A stretch of 64,000 nt of DNA. It comes from Phytoseiulus persimilis (taxonomy: Eukaryota > Arthropoda > Arachnida > Mesostigmata > Phytoseiidae). The stretch is from positions 7,750,001-7,814,000 of the forward strand of contig CM075102.1 in NCBI GenBank assembly GCA_037576195.1, read 5' to 3'. The notes beneath the pieces were generated by a model. That model worked only from the letters and a program-made list of their open reading frames with translations. It had not been told where the DNA came from and did not search any database. This document shows, in pieces, positions 11,916 through 22,385 of the stretch (positions within the stretch are counted from its first letter, which is position 1; each line of letters starts with the position of its first letter). The translations under genes and the position numbers were made by a program.

Positions 11916-14504
11916 GAGTTTTAGGCTGTCGTGCCTTCTGCCGCTTGTAGGCGTGATAGGTTTCTACAGCCGCTCGACCGAGGACGTCCAAGATATTCCA
12001 GCAAAAAAGAAATGAATATCCAAGATACATGCCCATGATGCTCCCGATGCCCGACACGAACTCACGAGAATTCATTTTTCCGACCTTCGTCCTGCTGTTG
12101 ATCAAGTTTGACTGCAGGTATACGTACACCTGGAGATAGGGAAAAATTGAGAGAACTCCATCCCTACGAGAATCGGAATCTAGTCGCTGGAGGCCGCTTT
12201 TCTCCTATATGCGCACCACACAGAGGTTTCACCGAGATTTTGAACATACGGGAACTCATACCTGAGCTTTCGAACTTCCGGTTTTGTCTTCTATGGACTG
12301 CGCCTGTATGATTGGATGCCAAGACAGTGAAGATGTTGTTTTGTCGAAATTCGTTTCAATGCAGACGTTCTTACAATCGCAATCAATGGAGCGGTTCTGA
12401 ATTCCTTTCTCGATTTCCCTGATTCTCTGAGCGAGGATCGGGCCACATGTTTGCAATCTGAGGTCCTTGTACCCGAACAGCACGGCATTGTCTTTGACAC
12501 GGAGTATCGGGTATTTGAGTGAGGTGCAATTCAATCTCCTATGAATCACGTACTGGTGGCACACTTCCCGGCATTCGAGCGCCGTGTATTTGTTAGTATC
12601 CTCGACGTAACTCTTCAAGTTCGGGGGCCAGTCTGGTCGACAGGGATTCTGGTAAGGCTCTTCGAGCCGCTGTAAAGCCCTCCGAGACACGCCTGAAGTC
12701 GGTGAAAAATCGGAGAGCCATGTGAGCCGTGGTTATGAAACCGATCGAGAGAGCGAAACGTCAGCGTGCATCAAATCGGCTATGGCGGAGCGATCAGTGA
12801 AGAACTCACCAATGTAAGTCGTAGTCAATGGTTGAATGAAGACACCGTCCTTCGTGAAATCAACTTCGATTCCCTGATCGTGAATGGCGACGACAAAGCC
12901 GGCCTCGACAATGAAAGGCAAATAACTGTTGTCATCGACTCTGAGCACGAGCAGGAGTCCGTTTTGAGGTCCGTCATAGCTTTCCATTCTGATGATATTG
13001 CTCTGATTTGTGGTATATTTGCAGAAGAAACACAAGCACTGCCCTGAAAGGCGCGAAATTCATCTTAAGCATGCGTTTTGTGCAGCCAGCTATGTCTTAC
13101 ATCGATAATACCGAATCGTCGGCATCTCAGAAGGAGGCCGAGCCGCGAGAAATACCATATCGTGGGTACATCTTCGGAACAGGGCCCGCCATTTCCTTTT
13201 TCATATTGCAATGGGTCTCAGAAGTGTTGCCAGGGACGATATCGCAGGCGGAATTGAACGAGGCTAGCTCCACCATGTCTTCTACTCTATGCGAAATATC
13301 AGTCATATCTCCCATGGTTGCAGGGTTCCTGAAAGTTGGAGGAAACAAGTCCGCTCAATTTCGTCACACGCAATCTGATCGACTGATGAAGAACTCCCCG
13401 AAACAAGTTCAATTCAGCAACCATAGTCCAGGAGATCAGCCGGAGCACATTCCATCCTTCAGGCATAGTATCATCCAGGGTCTTGCGAAGTATATCACCT
13501 TTGGAGGACTCCCGACCATTCGATGAAATACTGCATCAGCTGCATGTACTCCCTGGTCAGATTCCATACCGGTATTCTACTATTATTCTTCTTGGTTGTG
13601 TTGCAATACTCGGTCCTCATCCTGTCCATATTGTAGAACGTTCGATTTGCGACCAGCTCTTTGCTGAAAGACACACAGTGATTCGGAACCCGGTGGAGGA
13701 TCAAATCAAACTTCACACCATTGGATCGGAAATACGAGTTTCCGCATCGCGGACGGAGCACAAAACACAGCGTGCGGACATTCCTTCCAGAGCTCAAGTT
13801 GGAATTTTCAGCCACCTCACTTCCCAATTCCCAAAATCCATCGCGTTGAGTTCGAGGAACGCGGATCTCTTGACAAAACTCGGATTTCATGCATCGTTAC
13901 GAGGAATAGTCATCTCATGTATCTCGGGTGCACGAATCGCGGAAGGATAGAAGTCAGAGCCCAAATGATCCCCGAAACAGGCGAACACAGTTTTCGCGGC
14001 GTCTCATCGGACGAAACAGAGAACGCCCGCTGTCTCGACCGAAGTCATCGATTCTCGGCGTTCCTTTCTTGGACACGCCGCGACGTTGCCACAACCGTCA
14101 TCGACTCCCTGATTCCCGATTGGCCAGGATGCCGGTGGAATTCCAGATTCAATATACCTACGCTTCATTTACCTCGCATTCAGAAGCTTCTCCAGTTTCA
14201 GGCAGAATTGATTCCATTTGTATGGGTTCAGATTGCACACCGTCACAGCTGGCATGGGCATGTCTTTGCCGCCAGCAGGCTCTTCGTACTTGATGTTCAG
14301 ACTGTCCGGATACTTGTAGTAATCCACTGCCAAGTTGACGATATCGTGTATGGTGAAAGCAAACAGACCCAAGAAGACCAACAGCCAGGCGAGTCTTCGG
14401 AGCGGACTTCCGAACCCACAGATGACTTTCAATCCCGGGAGCGCGGAGTCCATGAAGGACAAGCGCATGGCTGTGATTTGATCAGACAGCCACTGTGGAA
14501 CCAT
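11911..14504 (-). CDS. DEG/ENaC sodium channel, copy B
   Basis: Close paralogue of copy A in the same orientation. Exons in coding order are 14173-14504, one ending at 13499 and starting somewhere in 13780-13890, 13156-13328, 12810-13043, 12262-12692 and 11911-12129. TM1 is at about residues 36-58 of the ATG-initiated product, followed by MPAVTVCNLNPYKW. The ectodomain shows IPVWNLTREYM, KMYPRYG, DGPQNGLLLVL, PYQNPC and CDCKNVC. TM2 has GSIMGMYLGYS. The exon at 12810-13043 is exactly as long (234 nt) as its counterpart in copy A, and splice phases agree. The last exons of the two copies are about 85% identical. The join between exon 1 (phase 2 out) and exon 2 is not settled. The frame stays open upstream of the ATG at 14502-14504, so an extra 5' exon is possible. 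Confidence 0.86.
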
Positions 14505-17500
14505 GTTTGGGCTCCTCTCCGTCGGATCGAATATCAGGGAGACTCGAGAACATATATCACTCAATTCCTTCACGCCGTTCACAGAATGCACAGCGTATGG
14601 CTCGAACGTTTGCTACGTTACGCGGGAAAGCCGGGGCATCGATAACCGGATGTCGTGACAATCTGAGAGCGGAAATATTCGCCATTAAGTGTGACGCTAC
14701 AGTAATACGTGAAGGAATCAAAACGTGAGCCTAATGCAGCCACAGCAGCAGCCCCTGAGCGCTTGTAATATACATCAGCCTTGTTGGCTTTGTTCTTCGC
14801 AGTTTGTTGGCATTGTCTTCTAATGAATTTCGGGATTTCCGGGGTGTAGGAAGATATTGATCCAACGTCGTGCAGCCAGGGAGCTCCCCCGATCCGGGAG
14901 CAGCGGCGACGTCCGAGATCGCCGTCTTCCTCGGATCACGATTCGCTCCAGTCACGGAGCTCTGCGTCAACAAACCTGTTGTAGGATAGTCCGTCGGAGT
15001 GATCAAGCGGGACCGCCGATTGACCGACAGCCCGACTCGACCCTGGCTTTTTCCGGGAAACAGTCCAAGTCCAGAGCTTGCCACAAGAGTAACTGTGGAA
15101 GTGGTCATGCCAGTTCAAACACATGTAAAACCACAGACCGGTCCGTAGGAATGAGTCAGATCGACGTCGAAGGATTTTATACCGTCAGAAAATGTTTCAT
15201 TTCCATTGTGAAGTGAATTAAAGGTGAACTCGCGTTCTCCCCTGACCTCGCTCCCGTGACCACTCCTCTGAAACACACCCTCGTAATGCCCGGAGAGTGG
15301 CATTCCAGGGCAGAAGTTGATACGAATCCCCATCACAAGGGCATGGACCGCCTGGACCAGGAGTCAGCAATCTCGTGCGGGCTCGTGGATCACAAATGCT
15401 CCCTTGACATCGTCGGGACAGCCCTCTCCCAAATTCGAATACGATGGGAACTGGCATTCCGCTGCGCCGAAAGACTGTTAAATCATCGCTGAAATCTTCG
15501 ATAGCTCCATTCTGAATACAAGGAGCCAGCTGTAGGCTCTGACAGATCCCGAGAGAACGGAACGATTCGTTTGAATGACGTCATGCCCTCATCAAGTGAT
15601 GCGCATGCACCTCAATCGGAAAGGATGCACGAGGGTAAATCCTGCGGAGCAGACAGAGCGACGTCGTCTAGCTTCTCCGAAACAATAACGTTGGACGATG
15701 GCGGACCCTTCTCAGCTCTACCCGAGTGTCTTGTGAGTTAACACGTCAAATCGAGTAAGTTTAGGACGGAGTCTGGCTTGACTGCATCCCCGGCGGTAAT
15801 CGTGGAGGTTCCCACCTTGAACAGGACTCTTCGCCCCAGCAAACTTCTGTTTCCGATCAGTGGGGTCGGATTTATCAGTAGGGTGATTGGGCTACAGAGT
15901 CAGGCTGCGGATTCTAAAGAGCAACACGTATCGATGAGTAGCGGTGAGACAGAACTAGATATCGGTATATGTGACCCTCGAGAGCGAAGGAAGGAATCGT
16001 CTCATACAACACCGCCAGTGTGATGAATATTCATGGATATCGTTTGATGATTCGTGACCAGTGAGAAAAGGGAGAGTTAGTCCACGAAACACCCCAAATA
16101 CATGCTGCGATGCGTCTGAAAACCGAATGGCTGGTTCCCATCCGGACGCATGAAATCTAGCTTCGTGTGCTACAATAAATCGACTGGCATGATGCAACTA
16201 GGGTGGATGGCAAAGAGGTGCAAGGGAGGGCCTCATGAGCAGGGACGTCAACGGGTGCTTCACGTCAAATATGTAAATTTTTTCGCCCACGATGCAATAA
16301 CCTGCGTCTGAACATATGAACGCCCCGATTGATCGAATGACTCATCTCACATGCTATCTGAAGTGGATCGGAATCGAAAATTCCTTGCTCCCCGGACGCT
16401 AGAACCCGGATCGTCTCGATGTCGTCACCTGTGTTTGCAAGGAATGGTGCATTCCGTCCTGAGTTACCTTATTCTGGGAAGGTACACTGCTGGATCCATC
16501 TTCTCAAACCTCAATTAACCAGAGATGATTCTATCAAATCACGAAACTGCGGGATCCCATGTAGTCATGTTCCGTTGTGTGGGACACAGAAATTATCGAC
16601 AGAAATTACCCCAGCGATCCCTGCGGATGCAAATATGGACACTGAGGTTGCCCATGTTGTTGAGATAAGTGATCGAAGTGATGAATTTGGGTTTTGGCGA
16701 TTTCGAGGAACCGCAGTCCCGTTTCTCGAATCTCTAACTCATTACTCTTTGTGACGCGATGTTCGCCCGCGCGACAGGATGTTCTAGTGAAAACTCGAAA
16801 CTATGCTTGACGCATTCGTGACTCTAGCTCCGGGGTTGCAACGTGCGATATCCGATCGCTGATGGGAGTCGACGGAGAAAATGGACCGCATTGTTGTCCT
16901 ACTCCTACAGTCGTACGTCTTAGTCCGAGTGTGTCCCCTGTCGTGGTTGGTTCTAATGCAGGTAAGCTTGAACGTTGCGGGATATATATAGCGAAGCGGT
17001 GAGTTCTCAAAGTTTCGACTTCACCACTGGACGCCGAGACAGCCTAAGGGAAGATACTGCCCAAACCGTGGTCAAACTGAAGATTATTTATTGATGATGA
17101 TATACCTGTCCACAATCACGCAGCAGCCTCTATCTCCTCATTAGGCAACTCGATTATTATATTTGTCACGAATCGGCTACTTTTGAAAAGCCTGAAACGA
17201 ATCGCTAGCTTCTCAACACCAAAACCTGTCTAAATAGGAGGAATTTACTATTCCTAGTGAATAATAATCCTTGATCGAAGTCGCAACAAATCCGAAGCCA
17301 CTCAGGAACGTGAAGGAAGTCTTCATTGGAAAGAGTTCCTGTAAGACGGGACGCAAAAATAAGACACACAACATTCACATGCAAGACGGGACATTACTTC
17401 CGATCACGTTCGAGCGCAGACATAGCCTAGGACCAGTGGCGTACCCAGGTGGAGCTAGGCGGCTATGCGCCCCCTCAAAAATTTCTGGTCGCCCCACAAG

Positions 17501-18449
17501 CCTCCATTCGATAGTCCTCGTCATTGACACCTGCCCCTTCCCCCCGTTCCCCAAGAGGTGCAGACATAGTAGAAGTCTCCCCGAATGAATCCCGGATACG
17601 CCCGGCCCAGGACAAGTTTTTTTCAGCAAAACGTTTAGGAAAGGGCTGGCTGTTTCCGAACCATCCGCAAGCCTAGCAAGGTTCGGTGTTTCGATCCGAA
17701 CAGATATTCGAATGGGGTTTCCAAGGGAACAGCACGAACCTCTTTACTAAAATTGTTCCGGGTTAGGCACAACGAGGACTCACGAGAGCAATGCAGAGGT
17801 AGGGAAATAGTTAAGGAATGGAAGATTCCTGCGCGATCCGGCAGCGCGGTGTTGGGAACCGACCAGTGCGTAAGTTAGTGACCAATCAGGGAGCGAAAAA
17901 CAGGAGAACTCAACGGTGCAAGCAACGAGGCCGTATTGTTTCGGCCGTGCTCGAATCGTAGAAGAACATAGATTTTATATAGGAACACTTCAGGCACCCG
18001 GAAGACCAAGATCGGATTCTGGGTTTGAAGCTCTCAATCTTCCAGGGGCTGGTTATCTCGAAGTCAAAAAAATTAAGACCGTTACCAGTTCCTCAGAGTC
18101 CTCCGAGTAGGGGTGCGAACCGTGATGGGAATGATTGGGTAGTGATCGTCGATGGGGAGAGGTGAGTGGAGGAGACAGGAGAGAGACGCGTGATTGTTCC
18201 CATCTGGCTTAGCCATGAGACTCGCTCTACACCAGCTCGCTATAGTACATGGGCACGTTGTCCTTGTCCTACACATGTCTATCAATGATTGCTTTTCCTG
18301 TCGATCGGTTGACACGCTGCTGCATGGATGGATGGATTGATTGAACGTCTAGCTATGCTTTCCGAGTAGGGTCGATTTTGTTCTCTGTGTGAGACGGAGC
18401 TTGAACGAGGGAATCGGAAAGAGCATAGCGGTGAGCAGGGATGAGACGT
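14505..18449. other. Intergenic, no recognisable gene
   Basis: About 3.9 kb without a homologous exon. It should contain the promoter of channel copy B and the 3' end of the CRAL-TRIO gene, both on the minus strand. Frames such as 14731-15108 (minus, 125 codons, ATG) and 16419-16754 (plus, 111 codons) show no domain, signal peptide or splice context. A possible small transposon relic lies near 17.5 kb. Confidence 0.4.
17432..17612. mobile_element. Possible short transposon relic (MITE-like)
   Basis: The left end reads CCAGTGGCGTACCCAGG. The right end, reversed, reads CTGGGCCGGGCGTATCCGGG. Both share an imperfect GGCGTAYCC core in inverted orientation about 180 bases apart. From memory, the GTGGCGTAGCCAGG type of motif recurs at ends of short repeats in many invertebrate genomes. 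There is no coding capacity and no clear target duplication. A chance match is possible. Confidence 0.3.
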
Positions 18450-21248
18450 TTAGGAATTGCTCGAGTATATATCCAAGCGCGTGATCGAACTCCACAGCCT
18501 CATCAGGCCCCAGCCGCCTCCGGACCCATTGATACGACATTTTGACTCTTTGGGACGCAGTTTCTCGTCCACACCCATCGCGTCCATCTCCATGATCAGC
18601 GGGTATCTCCGCTCTAGCTCCTCCAGCCATTTATCTGGAAGATGCGTTTAGTTATCTCCGATTGGTTCTAGAAAGACAGACACCAAGCCCATCGCAAACC
18701 TCTCATTCGGATCGCTCCTAGGAGGGATATTTCAACTCACCACACATGACTTTCCATGGTACGGAGCCGCCAAACTCCAATGGGAGGATCTTAGGATCGA
18801 ACTCTTTGTGGAGCGATGTGACGTCAGTGTGAACAAACATCTGAGAAGGATCATTTTAGAAAAACTGATGAGAAAAACGATTGGTTACTGAAGGGAACAT
18901 CAATGTTCGCTTGTGCGATCTTACAATAACCCGACAGAGGCTTGCCACTGTATGGGAAGGAGTTGGAATCATGACGGATTCTAGGATGGAATGATTAAGC
19001 GAGTGCAGGAGCGACTCCGATATCGGGTGGACAAAGATTGACCCGTTTGGGGAATAATCTCCGAGACTCTCACCCTGTTTTGCAGCTTCGGACTGAAGAA
19101 ACTTAGTGCAAAATCAGTCAACGCCGAGATGTAACGAGGCACATTCACCCAATGAATGGACTTGTGACGCATGGGATAGCCTTTCTCGCCAGAAATCATC
19201 ACCTGTAAATATTGATTGGAAATATTCCAAAACTAAGGAAGGAAATCGGATTTCCGCCCAAACATCCGGGCTGTTCTGAAAGCTAGAGCAGTGAACTGGC
19301 CAGAGAGTCGGAAATCGCCGGAACGAGGCGCTCGTTCCACCCTCAAATCTCATATACAGCAGTACATCGATAATGATTGGTCACATACTCGTTGCACATC
19401 GCGGAGGTTCACGTGCGCGAGGTGATGAAGTCTGAAACCAGACTCGTCCATGATGTACGTGAAACCTTTCCTCTGATTCACTTCGTCTTCCAGCAGAGCC
19501 TCGAAAGACATTGAAAAAGCCCTATAAATGTCATTCGGTTTGTGTCGCGAAGTGTCTAAGGCACCTGGAAAGGAGGATTTTTTTCAGGATTCATTCAAAT
19601 CTCAGGAATCAATCAGTGTCTCGAGACACTCCCATGATGATTCGCAGCTTCCTCGAAGTTTTAATCTTGCCGCTCCGGACATGTCCTCAGATCGTCCCGC
19701 AGCGTGTGCGATCGTTAGAACTGGAGGACGAAGGAAGAAACAAGAACACAGATGACGTTGGCTCCGCAACCTGTGTAAGTAAGCACGGATACATCGCCCA
19801 CGACTTTTCCGGGACGTGAGTACGTGGAAGCCCTCCACATATAAATGATCTCCATTACGCCTCCACTGCACGTTGGGGGGGGGGGGGACAATAATCTTCA
19901 GTTGCCGAGTGTCGTGGCTGACTGACTCGCTGCTTGCTTCGTCGCTCGCTTCAGACACCGATTCTCCGCCGGCGCCGCCGACAAGCCTCGTGGAACTCGC
20001 CAGCGGTGGGGGGAGGAGGGTATTCTGAGGGGACTCGGTCATCGTGTTGTGCAGGACCGGGAAGTTCGCGAGGCCGTGCCGCGATCTCGACTTCGTCGCT
20101 CGGAGATAGCCCCACAGATTTCCGAAAAGCAGCGACGACACCGTTTCCTACAAGCATCACTTGGGATAACTTCCGTGTGACCGGGGAGCGGAACGTTATC
20201 TTTTTGTTGAAAACTGATTTTGTCACCCGTGCTCATCAGTAGGGTGTATTTTCATTGCCGCATGATGTAATCTGTATGAAGGACTACAGTATGAGCCCAT
20301 AGTCACCTAGGATAACCAAGGCACAATTCCACGTTCCGAGGACGCGCCAACAGAAGCTTTCCGGTTTTCTCAAGCGGAATCGCTGAGTGAATTGGCTCTC
20401 ACACTGTGCCGAGTCGGGTGCTACCTTTTTCCCTCACGGAGAAATCCGGTATGCGAGAGTCTGACTCCCTCTCTACCTTCAGTTTCATTCTTCCCGGCTC
20501 CCGGAAGATGAGTCCAATGAATGGTTCCAGACAAGATTGGAATTCACTCACCAGCCAAACCGAACACGATCGTCCGGCCTTCAGGATCTTTCTCGAGTAG
20601 CGGGAATATGTACCCTCGGGAGAGTAAATCCCTCAGACTCGGCTCCTTGAAATCAGGATTCTTGAAGAACACGGGGTAGTGTGTTCGAACTGTCAGATAT
20701 CTATCCAACGTATCTTGCGCAGACTGGAGGCAGTACTTCCTCGTGCGCAGGAACCTCAAGAGGAAGGAGTCATCTGGAAGAATATGGGCGATTGACCATC
20801 GATTCGAATCATTCATCCTCCATTCGGGCCTTGATTGTGGAGAGGATTGTGCCTCGGTGGTAAGGGCCGAATCGTCATAGACATCAGCGGAGCTTTGGAT
20901 ACTCTCGTCATGAGTGGGAGGTGTAGGTGAGAGGAAAATTGAAGAAACTTTACCTGTCCGGCAGTTGACGAAGTGTGGCTGTAGCTTTACCCACTCTCTG
21001 AACTCCTGGAGCATTTCTTGCTTGAGCTCCTCGTCTGTCTCCTCCGGAGGCTCGGCGAACTCCACTGCGGGGTCCAACGCCTCTTCGATTCGTTGTTTCT
21101 CCTGGAGTTTTTTCTCCTTCTTCTCACGCTTTCGTTCTTTGCGTGATTTTTTCTTATTGCTCTCGACGCCACTGCTGCTGTTGTTGCTAGGCGTGTCGAC
21201 CGCAGTGACGGCCTCGACCACCTCGACTTCTTTGGGAGTCGCCACCAT
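18450..21248 (-). CDS. CRAL-TRIO (SEC14-like) lipid-binding protein
   Basis: A complete six-exon gene giving 368 residues. In coding order the exons are 20954-21248, 20552-20773, 19389-19564, 19074-19202, 18741-18840 and 18450-18634. All introns are GT..AG and phases join exactly. The ATG at 21246-21248 sits in a good GCCATGG context. Residues 30-60 are a Lys/Glu-rich charged stretch, probably helical. The CRAL-TRIO N-terminal helical domain follows (about 70-130, DDSFLLRFLRTRKY), then the lipid-binding domain (about 150-300) with LLEDEVNQRKGFTYIMDE, SIHWVNVPRY and LPLEFGGSVPW. This is the family of alpha-tocopherol transfer protein, clavesins and retinaldehyde-binding proteins, cytosolic carriers that move hydrophobic ligands or phosphoinositides between membranes. 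The ligand cannot be read from the sequence. The Ser/Gly-rich tail ends in IYSSNS. The protein is longer than typical family members because of its N-terminal extension. Confidence 0.93.
19875..19887. repeat. Poly-G run in CRAL-TRIO intron 2
   Basis: Thirteen consecutive G on the plus strand inside the 987-base second intron of the CRAL-TRIO gene. It is noncoding for that gene. Confidence 0.85.
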
Positions 21249-21502
21249 GGCGACCGCTGTGAGAAAATTAAGCTGTCAGTCGTTACGATCTCAGATTTCG
21301 GTTGAGAACAGCCGAATCGGCAGTCTTCGACTCCATTGAATGATTCATTGATTGATGTTGTGTTACCGATGCATGCGATCGGGTCACGTGGCATTGTTCG
21401 ATCGTTTATTTGTTCGGGTCAATCATCATCGCGATTTTAGTGTCTCGCCGTCATAGGCGATCGACGTCGCTATGTTCAATCAGGCGAGCTGTGATCGATT
21501 GA

Positions 21503-21509
21503 TATAAAA
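21503..21509 (+). promoter_or_regulatory. TATAAAA box facing away from CRAL-TRIO gene
   Basis: TATAAAA on the plus strand about 255 bases upstream of the CRAL-TRIO start and pointing the other way. An arthropod-type initiator TCAGTC follows at 21544-21549, about 40 bases on, which is a little far. A 32-codon ATG frame (21567-21665, starting MHFPNGQRTV) follows. Whether a divergent transcript exists is unknown. Confidence 0.25.
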
Positions 21510-21717
21510 GAAGCATTGGAATCGTTGCGTTCGTCGATTCTCCTCAGTCACCTGACCGACGCAAAGATGCATTTTCCAAACGGACAGAGAACTGTCACTT
21601 TGAAATGCATTCAATTCGACGAAAAAATCAAATCCAGATACATTGCGAAAACACTGACTGGCTGAGAACCTTGGCCGACATTCAAGGGTGTTTTCCTATC
21701 GCCCAGCAACGCTGCTT

Positions 21718-22385
21718 TTAGAGATTCCAATTTCGCCATGTGCAGAATCTAATCACCAGGTCTATTCCTATGAGATTGCACACATTTTTTTGACAATTTC
21801 TCTTCCATCGATCCAACTCATAGAGACTGAGAACATTCAAAGTAGCTGCCCTATAGCCAGTGTGGTAGTCTGACGGAGCCCACTCAGGAGAATATGGCGG
21901 GTGGGGTAGCTGTGCCCAGCGGAGACCAGCAAGAGTTTCCCGAGTGGATCTGGATGTGTGAGCCCCGGCGTTGTCGTGGAGCAAAATCGTTCGGTGCTTC
22001 CTGGTTGTGAAATGCGGCCGTTTCTCTGTTACTGCTGTCGTTGCCGCTGGAGCAGTTCTTGGCAAATGATCAAACGGGTGTTTTTCTGCTCCTCTGAAAA
22101 CTCACGGGGGACCCAACACCCGACCTTCCAGACCTTCCCCAGAGCCTTGAGTGGTTCCGAGAGGGCTGGCTGAGCCACATGCAGCTGAGCGGCGAGCTCT
22201 TCTTGGGTCTGGGCACTGTCTTCCTCCAGCAATTTATCCGAGCTCTGGTTGTTGAACTTTTTTTGAGGCCTTCCCCCAGGTTCATTCTCAAGATCATCAT
22301 CGCCTCCTCTGAACCCCCCGTACCAGTTGTAACACATTCTCCGGCCTAGTGCATGCTCGAGATAGGCTTGAACGAGCCGTTTGTG
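21718..22385 (-). mobile_element. Internally deleted mariner transposase relic
   Basis: The minus strand carries two pieces of a Tc1/mariner-superfamily transposase in different frames. The N-terminal piece (about 22385-22029) reads through HALGRRMCYNWYGGF, a QTQEELAAQL helix-turn-helix segment and WVPREFSEEQKNTR. The second piece (from about 22040 down to 21718) has ILLHDNAGAHTS and HPPYSPEWAPSDYH. Those two aspartates are 34 residues apart, the mariner D34D spacing. The block between the pieces, which holds the first catalytic aspartate, is missing. The C-terminus decays after PSDYH. I could not find terminal inverted repeats. The copy is dead but keeps the family signature. Confidence 0.85.

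Noticed and set aside
14731..15108. 125-codon minus-strand ATG frame upstream of channel copy B
   Set aside because: Considered as an N-terminal exon of the channel, but it ends in its own stop, has no donor in phase and no similarity to copy A.
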